Part shown: one piece after another, positions 35,457 to 44,144 of the stretch
How positions within the stretch are numbered: the stretch's first letter is position 1
How the letters are laid out: the number at the start of each line of letters is the position of its first letter
Position numbers and translations under genes: made by a program
The notes under the pieces: model-generated
Databases searched by the model: none
What the model was told of the DNA's origin: nothing
The model's input: the letters and a program-made list of their open reading frames with translations, nothing else
DNA from: Lachnospiraceae bacterium
GTDB lineage: Bacteria; Bacillota; Clostridia; Lachnospirales; Lachnospiraceae
DNA: 64,000 nucleotides
NCBI GenBank assembly: GCA_902363665.1
Contig: CABJAW010000005.1
Location: 186,001 to 250,000, forward strand
Direction: 5' to 3'

Positions 35457-37046
35457 ATGCTAAAGCTGATTATTGTAGATGATGAATATTTACTTAGACA
35501 ATTAATCAGAAATATAATCGATTGGAAAGCATTAGATATTGAAGTCGTAGGAGAAATGGCATCAGCAGATCTGGCAATGCGGCAGCTTGAGTCTTTAAAG
35601 CCGGATATTATTTTGACGGATATCTGCATGCCAGATATAGACGGTCTGACTTTTGCAGAAAAAATAAAGGGTAGAAATCCAGACACAAAAGTGATCGCAA
35701 TTACCGGCTATGATAATTTCGAATACGCGAAAAGGGGAATTTGCATAGGGTTGGACGGTTATATTTTAAAGCCGATCAATGAGGAAGAACTTACAGAATG
35801 TATTGTTAAGATCAAGAAAAAAATTCTGGAAGAAAACAGAAAGAGAAATGAAATAGAAACTCTTTCGGTATTTAAAAGAGAAGCAGAGGAAATCGTTAAA
35901 AATTATTATTTGACAAAGCTTCTGGAATCTGATGTGCCGGAAAAAATTGTGAATAGCCAGTTGATGGAGGAATTGGCTTTGGAAACAAGCTCAGTAGTAT
36001 GGATAGTTGTTTTTCAATGGAAAATAAACCTGACTGCCAAAAGGGCTGGGAATGAAGAACTTTCAGATTGTGAGATGTGGATTGTCAATTATTGTAAGGA
36101 AAAATTAAAAAAAATGGTTTGGGTTCATGGAATGGATAATAGGTTGATTATTCTTGATCCTGAAAAAGATATCATGCCTGAGACGATACTAAAGCAGCTG
36201 AAAGAGGAATGGAAAAAGGAATTTGAGTGTCCGTTGTATTATGGGACAGAGGTTATATATAATCAGGAAAAGAGTATTCATGAGGGCTATATAGAGGCGG
36301 TTAATCAATTAAATATCGAATTGGTTAATGGAGAAAATAAACCGGAAGATATATGGAGATGGAAACAGCAAAAAAAAGAAACCAAGCAGTTATGGGATCT
36401 CAACGAGTTGAAAAGGCTGCAATATTGTGTTGAGGCAGAGGGTTTAGAAGAAGTAGAAAAAGTAATTGATAGTTATTTTCTGAAATGGAAAGATGTTACG
36501 TTAGATGATATGGAACTGTTGCGGATGCAATTATTGAATATCTATTTTTATTTTTACACTTCATTCGGAGATCGTTGCATTGATGCATTTGCAGTGCAAT
36601 ATATGAATTTTTATGAAAATGTAAAACACGCGGAGAATATACTTGAGTTAAAAAATGCATTTTTAATAGGATGTCAGGCATTGCAGGAGATGCTAAGGGG
36701 AAGGGAGACAGCGGCAGACAGTTACAAACTCATTTATTCTATGAAACAATACATAAAAGAAAACTTAGATGACCCGGATTTTTCATTAGTGGCATTGGCA
36801 AAGGTATACTATATGAATAGCAGCTATTTAAGCCGTTTTTTTAAAGAAAAGGTAAAAAGTTCATTTGTAGAGTATTTGACAGAACAACGTATTGATAAAG
36901 CAAAGCAGCTTTTGCAATATGGGAACTTTAAAGTTTACGAAGTGGGCGAAAAAGTGGGAATTTATAATGCAAATTATTTTGGGATTTTATTTAAAAAGAA
37001 AGTGGGCGTAACGCCGGCTGAATACAGAAAACAATACGAAAAATAG
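35457..37046 (+). CDS. Two-component response regulator, AraC type
   Basis: 529 residues. Receiver domain MLKLIIVDDEYLLRQLI with phospho-acceptor Asp55 in LTDICMPDIDGL and Lys in YILKPINEEE; C-terminal AraC HTH pair (LVALAKVYYMNSSYLSRFF and VYEVGEKVGIYNANYFGILF). ATG 35457 follows GGAGG (35442-35446); an in-frame GTG at 35448 overlaps the kinase. It probably activates the two units carrying the common box at 25589 and 37122. Confidence 0.93.
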   Translation: MLKLIIVDDEYLLRQLIRNIIDWKALDIEVVGEMASADLAMRQLESLKPDIILTDICMPDIDGLTFAEKIKGRNPDTKVIAITGYDNFEYAKRGICIGLDGYILKPINEEELTECIVKIKKKILEENRKRNEIETLSVFKREAEEIVKNYYLTKLLESDVPEKIVNSQLMEELALETSSVVWIVVFQWKINLTAKRAGNEELSDCEMWIVNYCKEKLKKMVWVHGMDNRLIILDPEKDIMPETILKQLKEEWKKEFECPLYYGTEVIYNQEKSIHEGYIEAVNQLNIELVNGENKPEDIWRWKQQKKETKQLWDLNELKRLQYCVEAEGLEEVEKVIDSYFLKWKDVTLDDMELLRMQLLNIYFYFYTSFGDRCIDAFAVQYMNFYENVKHAENILELKNAFLIGCQALQEMLRGRETAADSYKLIYSMKQYIKENLDDPDFSLVALAKVYYMNSSYLSRFFKEKVKSSFVEYLTEQRIDKAKQLLQYGNFKVYEVGEKVGIYNANYFGILFKKKVGVTPAEYRKQYEK

Positions 37047-37121
37047 TGCAAAACAGATATGGAAAATAGAAAAAACAGAAAAAATAAAAGGAAAAACAAC
37101 TAATAAATATAGAATAAAAAG

Positions 37122-37211
37122 CAAAAAAATATCAAAAACAGCTAACAGGTAAAATAAGTGTTGAAAAATGTAAAAAGTGTGAGATTGGAAGAGAAAAGCT
37201 TTTGTTATAAT
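37122..37211 (+). promoter_or_regulatory. Promoter and putative regulator box of the transport unit
   Basis: CAAAAAAATATCAAAAACAG (37122-37141) is the partner of the box at 25589. AACAGGTAAAA follows at 37144-37154. A -10 TATAAT is at 37206-37211 with a poor -35 (TTGGAA, 37185-37190, 15 bp spacer). A binding-protein gene with its own promoter downstream of the enzyme genes is common for CUT1 systems. Confidence 0.5.
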
Positions 37212-37252
37212 AAAACCATCAAAAACAAAGGAAAGGAGAAGTTATTATTCAC

Positions 37253-38551
37253 GTGAAGAATAATAACAAAAGGCAAATGAAAAAACATTTAAAAAAGGCA
37301 GCAACAGTATTGGCATGTACGGGAATGGTTGCAGGAGCATTTACAACCACGGCTTTTGCAGAGGATGCAGAGCAGATCACATTAAACGTGTCCCATATCT
37401 TCGTGGATCAGACAGATGGGCAGTGCAGAGGATGGTATAAGGCATTGGATGAATATAAGGAATCTCATCCCAATATTACGATCGTAGAAGACACTGCAGA
37501 CAATGATGCATATAAAACTAAGCTGAAGACGCAACTTGCAGCAGGTGCAGTTCCGGATGTATTTTATGCTTGGGGAGGTGGCTTTACAAAGCCATTTGTA
37601 GAGGCAGGAATGGTAGAAAATCTTGATCCGTACGTGGAAGATGGAACGATTGATCTGGACGCTATGATGCCGGATATTTGTAACAACTTTTATTATGATG
37701 GCTCATTGTACGGTCTTCCATTGGATAGCTTCATAGGAGTGTTGATGTGCAATCAGTCTCTGTTTGATGAATATGGTCTTGAAATACCAAAAACAATGGA
37801 TGATTTATATGCCGTGTCCGCCACCTTTAATGAAAATGGAATTACGCCAATTGCAATGGGTGAAAAAGATAAGTGGCCGGGACTGTTTCCATTTGGTGTA
37901 CTGGCACTTCGATATGGCGGTGTAGAAGCAACAACAACGCTGTTGAATGGCGAAGGAAACTTTGATCAGGAATTTGTGCAGAAAACCGCGGAAGAACTTC
38001 AGAAGATGGTTGATGAAGGTGTATTTGCTTCGGATAGTGTTGCTCTTACAAATGATGAGGCAACAGAGGAATTCCGTCAGGGAAGAGCGGCTATGTGGTA
38101 TAGCGGAAACTGGCAGGTAGGCCAACTCTGTGAAGAAGGATCTCCGCTCGAGGGCAAATTAACCATGGTAAACTGGCCGGCAGTTTCTGGTGCAGACGGA
38201 GACCAGAATGCATTTGTCGGAGGCGCAAGTGCAACGCTTGTAGCATCAGCGACGAGCGCTCATAAAAAAGAAGCAGTTGAATTTATGACATTTATGAGTG
38301 AGCATTTTTCCAATTATGCATATGAAGAGGGAGCAATCCTTCCGACATGGAAGTATAGTGGCGATATGGAATTGAAACCATTTCAGCAGACATTACTGGA
38401 TTTGATGCAGGGTGCAGATGGGTTCTGCCTTGCATGGGATACATTGCTGGATCCGGAAACAGCAGATGTTCATTCTACGTCACTGCAGGGAATTTATGCA
38501 CAGCAGATGACAGCAGATGATTACGTTGAAGCTATGGCAGCTACAAGATAA
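37253..38551 (+). CDS. CUT1 ABC transporter sugar-binding protein
   Basis: 432-residue extracellular solute-binding protein family 1. Signal peptide KKAATVLACTGMVAGAF with a likely cleavage after AFA; the VLAC segment is not a clear lipobox. Typical regions: YKESHPNITIVEDTADNDAY, PDVFYAWGGGF, GSLYGLPLDSFIGVLMCN and FRQGRAAMWYSGNW. The GTG at 37253 has AAAGGAGAAG upstream at slightly long spacing; an in-frame ATG at 37277 is an alternative start. First gene of the transport unit, followed 2 bp later by the first permease. Confidence 0.92.
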   Translation: MKNNNKRQMKKHLKKAATVLACTGMVAGAFTTTAFAEDAEQITLNVSHIFVDQTDGQCRGWYKALDEYKESHPNITIVEDTADNDAYKTKLKTQLAAGAVPDVFYAWGGGFTKPFVEAGMVENLDPYVEDGTIDLDAMMPDICNNFYYDGSLYGLPLDSFIGVLMCNQSLFDEYGLEIPKTMDDLYAVSATFNENGITPIAMGEKDKWPGLFPFGVLALRYGGVEATTTLLNGEGNFDQEFVQKTAEELQKMVDEGVFASDSVALTNDEATEEFRQGRAAMWYSGNWQVGQLCEEGSPLEGKLTMVNWPAVSGADGDQNAFVGGASATLVASATSAHKKEAVEFMTFMSEHFSNYAYEEGAILPTWKYSGDMELKPFQQTLLDLMQGADGFCLAWDTLLDPETADVHSTSLQGIYAQQMTADDYVEAMAATR

Positions 38552-38553
38552 GT

Positions 38554-39435
38554 ATGAATAAGATATTGGGAAATAAAACAGCGATTGCTGCATTTGTAGC
38601 ACCTTCCCTCATTCTGTTCGGTGGCATTATCTTTTATTCGATTATTATGTCTTTCCGGTATAGTTTGCTTGACTGGAATGGATTTGGAGAAGGAATCTTT
38701 GTTGGGTTTTCCAATTACGCGAAAATGTTTCAGGATAAGGTGTTTTTAAGATCCGCGGTTAATTCACTGTTACTCGGATTTGTGACACTGGTTACGCAGC
38801 TGCCGCTGGCGCTTTTGCTGGCGCTGCTGCTTACCAGCGGCATTAAGGGAGAAGGATTTTACAGGACAGTGTTTTTTATCCCAATGACATTATCTTCGGT
38901 TGTAATTGGACAGCTGTGGTTGAAAATTTATAACCCGAATTATGGAGTACTGAATACTCTGTTGGGAGTATTGGGACTGGAAAGCTTACAAAGAAACTGG
39001 TTAGGTGATGTAAATACAGCTTTATTTAGCGCTTTTGTTCCAATTATATGGCAGAATGTCGGATACCATATGTTGCTGCTTTATACATCTATTAATTCTA
39101 TATCAAAAGATATATTGGAAGCAGCAAAATTGGATGGAGCAAGTGGAGTTAAGGCAGCGCGGTATATTACGATTCCGTTAGTGAAACCAATGCTTAGAAC
39201 ATGTGCGATTTTTGTGGTAATTGGATCTTTAAAGGCGTTTGACATGATTTATGTATTAACAAATGGTGGACCGGTTCATATGACAGAAGTTCCAAGCTCT
39301 TTAATGTTTAGCAGTATATTTAATCTTAATAAATATGGCTATGGAAGTGCTATTTCTATATTTATCGTTGTTGAATGTATTGTTATGGCAGTTATTTTAC
39401 AGAAGGTATTTCGCGTGAAAGAGGAATCGGCTTGA
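38554..39435 (+). CDS. CUT1 ABC transporter permease (MalF type)
   Basis: 293 residues, six membrane helices starting AAFVAPSLILFGGIIFYSII. EAA loop DILEAAKLDGASGVKAARYI. It starts 2 bp after the binding protein with no independent promoter. Like the first transporter in the window, it has no partner ATPase gene here and presumably uses a shared MsmX-type subunit. Confidence 0.93.
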   Translation: MNKILGNKTAIAAFVAPSLILFGGIIFYSIIMSFRYSLLDWNGFGEGIFVGFSNYAKMFQDKVFLRSAVNSLLLGFVTLVTQLPLALLLALLLTSGIKGEGFYRTVFFIPMTLSSVVIGQLWLKIYNPNYGVLNTLLGVLGLESLQRNWLGDVNTALFSAFVPIIWQNVGYHMLLLYTSINSISKDILEAAKLDGASGVKAARYITIPLVKPMLRTCAIFVVIGSLKAFDMIYVLTNGGPVHMTEVPSSLMFSSIFNLNKYGYGSAISIFIVVECIVMAVILQKVFRVKEESA

Positions 39436-39448
39436 GGAGGGAAAGAAG

Positions 39449-40300
39449 ATGTATGCCAGACTTCGTTCAAGAAAAGGAAATCTTTTAATACGGCTTATCA
39501 TTACGGCTTTTTTGGTTTTTTGGGCCGCTGTGCAGATTTATCCGCTTATATGGCTTGTTTTCTTTTCCTTCAAAAGCAATGAAGAAATTTTTGGAGGAAA
39601 TATTGCCGGGCCTCCGATTGTATGGAAAGTTGAAAATTATAAAAACGCGTTAATGGGTGGAAATGTTTTTTGCTATCTTTTTAACAGCGTTTGGGTGTCT
39701 ATGTTTGTTGTGATTGTTGCGTGTATTTTAATTGCGACATCAGCATATGCACTAAGCAGAATGAGATGGAAATTAAAGAAAATAGTTTACTGGATTTTTA
39801 TTTCAGGAATGACAATCCCGCTTCATGCAACACTTCTGCCGTTGTTTTTACTTTTCCGAAAGATGCATATCATTAATAATCCTCTGTCAATTTTGATCCC
39901 ATATATTGTATTTGCATTACCGACAGGAATTTTGATTTTGACAAATGCCTATGCATCTCTTCCTATAGAAATGGAAGAATCAGCTTGTATAGATGGATGC
40001 AATATATATCAGTTATTTTGGAAAATTATGTTTCCGCTTGTAAAGCCAACGGTAGCGGCAATTGCGTTATTTACATTCTTATCATCATGGAATGAGCTGA
40101 TGTTCGCAATGACGTTTATAAGTGATCCCAAGTGGAAAACATTGACGGTCGGATTACAGAGTCTTTCAGGAATGTTTTATACGGAATGGGGTCCAATTGG
40201 TGCAGGAATGGTAGTAGCAACAGCCCCTGTTTTGATTATTTATTTGTTACTAAACAGACAGGTACAAAATGCGCTTATTATGGGCGCAGTGAAAGGATGA
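39449..40300 (+). CDS. CUT1 ABC transporter permease (MalG type)
   Basis: 283 residues with about six membrane helices beginning LIRLIITAFLVFWAAVQIYP. EAA loop EMEESACIDGCNIYQLFWKI. C-terminus QNALIMGAVKG is the family end. GGAGGG lies before the ATG. It ends 4 bp before the Gfo/Idh gene. Confidence 0.93.
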   Translation: MYARLRSRKGNLLIRLIITAFLVFWAAVQIYPLIWLVFFSFKSNEEIFGGNIAGPPIVWKVENYKNALMGGNVFCYLFNSVWVSMFVVIVACILIATSAYALSRMRWKLKKIVYWIFISGMTIPLHATLLPLFLLFRKMHIINNPLSILIPYIVFALPTGILILTNAYASLPIEMEESACIDGCNIYQLFWKIMFPLVKPTVAAIALFTFLSSWNELMFAMTFISDPKWKTLTVGLQSLSGMFYTEWGPIGAGMVVATAPVLIIYLLLNRQVQNALIMGAVKG

Positions 40301-40304
40301 GAAC

Positions 40305-41387
40305 ATGAAATTAAGAATAGGAATTATTGGATGTGGAGGAATCGCGACAGGAAAACATTTATCAGCATTAAAATCAAATGGTGATTTGTGTGAAGTAGTA
40401 GCATTTTGTGATGGCATACTTGACAGGGCAAAAAAGGCGGCACAGGAGTATGGAGTAGAAAATGCACAGGTTTGCCAGAATTATAAGGAGCTGCTGGCGA
40501 ATCCGAATGTGGATGTTGTATATGTCTTAACGCCAAACATTAGCCATAGCCCAATTGCAGTAGACGCTTTTCATGCAGGAAAGCATGTGATGTGTGAAAA
40601 ACCAATGGCAATTAATACTGCAGAGGCGGAAAAAATGATGGCCGCTTGGAAAGAGTCAGGTAAAAAATTTTCAATTGGATACCAGAATCGTTACCGCGCG
40701 GATGTCCGTCATCTCCACAGCGCGTGCCAGAATGGTGATTTGGGTGAGATATACTATGCGAAGGCATATGCGATTCGCAGAAGAGGGGTTCCGACCTGGG
40801 GAAGTTTTATACAGGGGAGCCAGCAGGGGGGTGGACCATTAATTGATATCGGAACACATTCTCTTGATCTTGCGTTGTGGTTGATGGACAACTATGATGT
40901 AGAATCTGTGACCGGAACAGTATTTAAAAAACTGGGAAAATTGCCGCAGGCTACAGACGGAAACTTATGGGGAGCATGGGATACATCAAAATATGATGTA
41001 GAAGATTCTGCAATTGGTTACATAAAGATGAAAAATGGAGCGCTGGTTGTACTGGAATCCAGTTGGGCTTTAAATATACTGGAAGCGCGTGAAGCAGAGG
41101 TTACACTTTGTGGAACGAAAGCAGGAGCGGAACTTAGAAATCAAAAAGAAGTGATTTATAATCGCGGAAAATACGGTCGGCTGACAGAAGAAGTGCTTAC
41201 ACCGGGAGAGCCACATGACTTTTTTGGAACGCGGTATGATGCGCCGTATCTGGAGGCTAAGGAGTGGTTGACTGCCATTTTGGAAGACAGGGATCCGCTT
41301 GTACGACCGGAACAGTCATTGGTTGTGACACAGGTCTTAGATGCAATTTATGAATCAGCGGCTAAAAATGAGACCGTGTGGTTTTAA
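40305..41387 (+). CDS. Gfo/Idh/MocA family oxidoreductase
   Basis: 360-residue NAD(P)-dependent sugar oxidoreductase. Rossmann motif IGIIGCGGIATGKHLSALKS, conserved CEKPMAIN with the catalytic Lys, and GGPLIDIGTHSLDLALW in the C-terminal domain. These enzymes oxidise sugars or glycosides, including 3-keto-glycoside formation and inositol oxidation. Last gene of the transport unit; it could prepare the imported glycoside for cleavage or provide the dehydrogenase step instead of the MDR protein. Substrate unknown. Confidence 0.9.
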   Translation: MKLRIGIIGCGGIATGKHLSALKSNGDLCEVVAFCDGILDRAKKAAQEYGVENAQVCQNYKELLANPNVDVVYVLTPNISHSPIAVDAFHAGKHVMCEKPMAINTAEAEKMMAAWKESGKKFSIGYQNRYRADVRHLHSACQNGDLGEIYYAKAYAIRRRGVPTWGSFIQGSQQGGGPLIDIGTHSLDLALWLMDNYDVESVTGTVFKKLGKLPQATDGNLWGAWDTSKYDVEDSAIGYIKMKNGALVVLESSWALNILEAREAEVTLCGTKAGAELRNQKEVIYNRGKYGRLTEEVLTPGEPHDFFGTRYDAPYLEAKEWLTAILEDRDPLVRPEQSLVVTQVLDAIYESAAKNETVWF

Positions 41388-41480
41388 TAGTATTAACAAC
41401 TTTTAGATTATGCTACAAAGGTATTCCGTCTTTCGATGGATGCGTCCGACAAGTTCTTTACAAAACGGTCGTACTGTTAC

Positions 41481-41509
41481 TTGCAAATAAAGGTCAGGTG
41501 CGATATAAT
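41481..41509 (+). promoter_or_regulatory. Promoter of the TPP-riboswitch operon
   Basis: TTGCAA (41481-41486), 17 bp spacer, TATAAT (41504-41509), a strong match directly before the riboswitch at 41513. Confidence 0.7.
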
Positions 41510-41512
41510 GAG

Positions 41513-41611
41513 CCGAAATGGGGAGCTCAAATGGATGGGCTGAGAGTAGACGTTATAGTCTTGACCTGAAACCTGATTTGGATAATGCCAACGTAGGGAA
41601 ATACATGTCGG
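41513..41611 (+). ncRNA. TPP (THI box) riboswitch aptamer
   Basis: Conserved aptamer pieces in order: GGGCTGAGA (41537-41545), then CCTGATTTGGATAATGCCAA and CGTAGGGAAAT. The closing stem is CCGAAATG (41513-41520) with CATGTCGG (41604-41611). TPP binding should favour the downstream terminator and switch off the thiamine operon. The variable P3 arm lies around 41546-41566. Confidence 0.93.
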
Positions 41612-41688
41612 AAATGATTGGATTTTGTGTCCGTGCTCTCTGTTTTTTATGTGAACTGGGGGCACCACTTTTCACAGATGCAGACAGG

Positions 41689-41727
41689 CGCCGGATGATA
41701 CAGATATTGTATCGTCCGGTGTTTTTT
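41689..41727 (+). terminator. Riboswitch-controlled terminator
   Basis: CGCCGGATGATAC (41689-41701) pairs with GTATCGTCCGGTG (41709-41721), a 13 bp stem with two G-U pairs, followed by six T. It is the expression platform of the TPP riboswitch. Confidence 0.85.
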
Positions 41728-41753
41728 GTATCATGAAGAAATTTTTTCTGAAC

Positions 41754-41783
41754 GCAAAGCGGATTACGAATGTCCGTTTTACT
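41754..41783 (+). repeat. Short palindromic-type repeat, copy A
   Basis: AAGCGGATTACGAATG and CCGTTTTACT match copy B at 44284-44313 at 27 of 30 positions. It lies between the riboswitch terminator and the thiS remnant. Confidence 0.6.
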
Positions 41784-41813
41784 CACAGGTGTCCTGGAAA
41801 GGAGAGTTTGGCT

Positions 41814-42068
41814 ATTGTAAAGATCAATGGAGAAGAAAAGCAGCTTGACGGAAGAAATCTTCTGGAGTATCTAAAGGAAGCCAGATTTCCAAAAGAGATG
41901 CCGGTGAAGCTTCGCGGCGCGAAGGTAGCGATTGCGGGGCTTGGAGGACTGGGGTCCAATATTGCGGTTATGCTGGCAAGAGGCGGGATCGGACTGATGG
42001 CGCCAAGAGTGGCAGTATGTGCGGCACATGAGGCAAACAAAGCAGTGCAGCTTATCATGGAGCAGTAG
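41814..42068 (+). pseudogene. Collapsed thiS-thiF fusion remnant
   Basis: Translation from ATT 41814 gives MVKINGEEKQLDGRNLLEYL-like ThiS sequence (sulfur carrier), followed directly by LRGAKVAIAGLGGLGSNIAV of ThiF (adenylyltransferase) and a C-terminal scrap ([13 protein letters not shown]). The ThiS C-terminal half with its Gly-Gly is missing, as is most of ThiF. The frame stays open, so the deletions look in-frame. An AAAGGAG site sits 9 bp before ATT where ATG would be expected. An open frame also extends back to ATG 41733, just after the terminator, through a short repeat. A functional product is unlikely. Confidence 0.75.
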
Positions 42069-42105
42069 GATATGCTTCAGATGCTTGCAGAAAGGGAGAA
42101 AAAAG

Positions 42106-42870
42106 ATGGAAGATAAATTTATATTAGGGGGAAAGGAATTTAAAAGTCGTTTTATTCTTGGATCAGGAAAGTACAATCTGAATCTGATCAAGGCTGCAGT
42201 AGAGCAGGGAGGGGCAGAAATTATTACGCTTGCCCTGCGACGCGCGAATACGCAGGAGAGCGAAAATATCTTGGATTATATACCGGAGGGAGTGACGCTG
42301 CTTCCGAATACGTCAGGTGCAAGAAACGCAGAGGAGGCTGTCCGGATTGCAAGATTAAGCAGAGCCATGGGATGCGGAAATTTTGTTAAGGTGGAGATTA
42401 TGCGGGATGCGAAATACCTCTTTCCGGACAATCAGGAGACGGTAAAGGCTACGGAGATCCTTGCAAAAGAAGGATTTGTGGTACTTCCGTATATGAATCC
42501 GGACTTAAATGTGGCAAGAGATCTGCAAAGCGCCGGAGCGGCTGCCGTAATGCCGCTTGCCGCACCGATCGGAAGCAATAAAGGTCTTGCAACGAAGGCG
42601 ATGATCCAGGCGTTGATCGATGAAATTGATCTGCCGATTATTGTGGATGCCGGAATCGGAAAGCCGTCTCAGGCCTGTGAGGCAATGGAGATGGGAGCGG
42701 CTGCAATTATGGCGAATACAGCGATTGCAACGGCAGGTAATGTTCCTGAGATGGCAGAGGCCTTCCGACTTGCAATTGAAGCTGGAAGAAAAGCATACCT
42801 GACCGGAATGGGAAGAGTTCTTGCAAGAGGCGGAAGCGCATCAGATCCGCTGACCGGCTTTTTGCGTTAA
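42106..42870 (+). CDS. thiG: Thiazole synthase ThiG
   Basis: Forms the thiazole phosphate of thiamine from deoxyxylulose 5-phosphate, iminoacetate and ThiS-thiocarboxylate. 254 residues, normal length. Motifs: [21 protein letters not shown], the Schiff-base Lys in [22 protein letters not shown] and [23 protein letters not shown] 42106 has AAAGGGAG upstream; the frame extending to 42019 is in the thiS-thiF remnant. Under the TPP riboswitch. Its sulfur donor ThiS is not intact in this operon. Confidence 0.96.
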   Translation: MEDKFILGGKEFKSRFILGSGKYNLNLIKAAVEQGGAEIITLALRRANTQESENILDYIPEGVTLLPNTSGARNAEEAVRIARLSRAMGCGNFVKVEIMRDAKYLFPDNQETVKATEILAKEGFVVLPYMNPDLNVARDLQSAGAAAVMPLAAPIGSNKGLATKAMIQALIDEIDLPIIVDAGIGKPSQACEAMEMGAAAIMANTAIATAGNVPEMAEAFRLAIEAGRKAYLTGMGRVLARGGSASDPLTGFLR

Positions 42871-42884
42871 GGAGGGTGTGAAGG

Positions 42885-44144
42885 ATGCAGGAAGAAAATC
42901 AGGTATATTTCGTAGACAGTGATCAGCTGCCGCTTGCGGCGCTGGAGCGGAAGCACCGTCTGGAGCAGGATCCGTCTTTTCGGACCAACCATATGGAATA
43001 TATGGACGGAATGCAGGTGATCGAGTCAGATATAAAAGAAAAAGTATTAAAGGCGATGGATGAGTTTTCGTATGACTCATATACTGCTGCAGATGTAGAA
43101 CGGGCACTTTCAAAGGAATCCTGTTCCATTGAAGACTTCAAAGCGCTTCTGTCTCCGGCAGCTGCCCCGTATCTGGAGCAAATGGCAAGGAAAGCAGAAG
43201 AGCTTACAAAAAATCATTTTGGAAACACCGTGTATATTTTTACACCGCTCTATATCGCAAATTATTGCCAGAATTACTGTATTTACTGTGGCTTCAACTG
43301 TTACAACAACATTCGCCGGAAGAAGCTGACCTTTGAAGAGATCGAGCATGAGATGGAGGTAATTGCGAAAACAGGTATGGAAGAAATTCTGATCCTTACC
43401 GGTGAGAGCAGGGCGTATTCAGACGTAACGTATATCGGAGAGGCAGTAAAAATTGCCAAAAAGTATTTCAAAAACATCGGAATTGAAATCTATCCGGTGA
43501 ATGTGGATGAATATCAGTATCTGCATGAATGCGGTGTGGATTACGTGACCGTTTTCCAGGAGACGTATAACACGGAAAAATATGAAACGCTGCACCTTCT
43601 CGGGCATAAACGCGTATGGCCGTACCGGTTCGATGCGCAGGAGCGTGCATTGATGGGAGGTATGAGGGGCGCAGGTTTTTCCGCGCTTCTCGGACTGGAT
43701 GATTTCCGGAAGGACGCGCTGGCCACGGCCCTCCACGTTTATTATATAAATCGTAAATATCCGCATGCGGAACTGTCCTTAAGCTGCCCGCGGCTGCGTC
43801 CGATTGTCAATAATGACAAAATCAATCCGCGGGACGTAGGCGAAAAGGAGCTTTGCCAGGTGCTGTGTGCGTACAGAATCTTTCTTCCGTTTGCAGGGAT
43901 CACTGTGTCCAGCCGCGAAAGCGCTGCATTTCGAAACGGAATCGCAAAAATCTGTGCGACCAAGGTTTCGGCAGGAGTATCGACCGGCATCGGAGATCAT
44001 GAAGAAAAGTATGAAGGAAAAGAAGAAGCGGATGTTGGAGATGAGCAGTTTGAGATTAACGATAACCGGTCCTTTGCAGCCATGTATCAGGACATGGAGC
44101 AGGGCGGGCTTCAGCCGGTTCTGAATGATTACATTTATGTGTGA
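42885..44144 (+). CDS. thiH: 2-iminoacetate synthase ThiH
   Basis: Radical-SAM tyrosine lyase giving dehydroglycine for thiazole formation. 419 residues. The CX3CX2C cluster is Cys128/Cys132/Cys135 (CQNYCIYCGF). Other signatures are ILILTGESRAYSDVTYIG, VDYVTVFQETYN, GLDDFRKDALATALH and the C-terminal VLNDYIYV. GGAGGGTGTG lies before ATG; 14 bp after thiG. The thiE remnant overlaps its end. Confidence 0.96.
   Translation: MQEENQVYFVDSDQLPLAALERKHRLEQDPSFRTNHMEYMDGMQVIESDIKEKVLKAMDEFSYDSYTAADVERALSKESCSIEDFKALLSPAAAPYLEQMARKAEELTKNHFGNTVYIFTPLYIANYCQNYCIYCGFNCYNNIRRKKLTFEEIEHEMEVIAKTGMEEILILTGESRAYSDVTYIGEAVKIAKKYFKNIGIEIYPVNVDEYQYLHECGVDYVTVFQETYNTEKYETLHLLGHKRVWPYRFDAQERALMGGMRGAGFSALLGLDDFRKDALATALHVYYINRKYPHAELSLSCPRLRPIVNNDKINPRDVGEKELCQVLCAYRIFLPFAGITVSSRESAAFRNGIAKICATKVSAGVSTGIGDHEEKYEGKEEADVGDEQFEINDNRSFAAMYQDMEQGGLQPVLNDYIYV

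Noticed and set aside
37161..37166. TTGAAA as the -35 of the binding-protein promoter
   Set aside because: It is 39 bp from the TATAAT at 37206, far outside the usable spacing.
41733..41813. Start of a functional thiS-thiF gene at ATG 41733
   Set aside because: The ATG lies only 5 bp after the terminator T-run with no ribosome-binding site, and the first 27 codons read a repeat rather than ThiS sequence.
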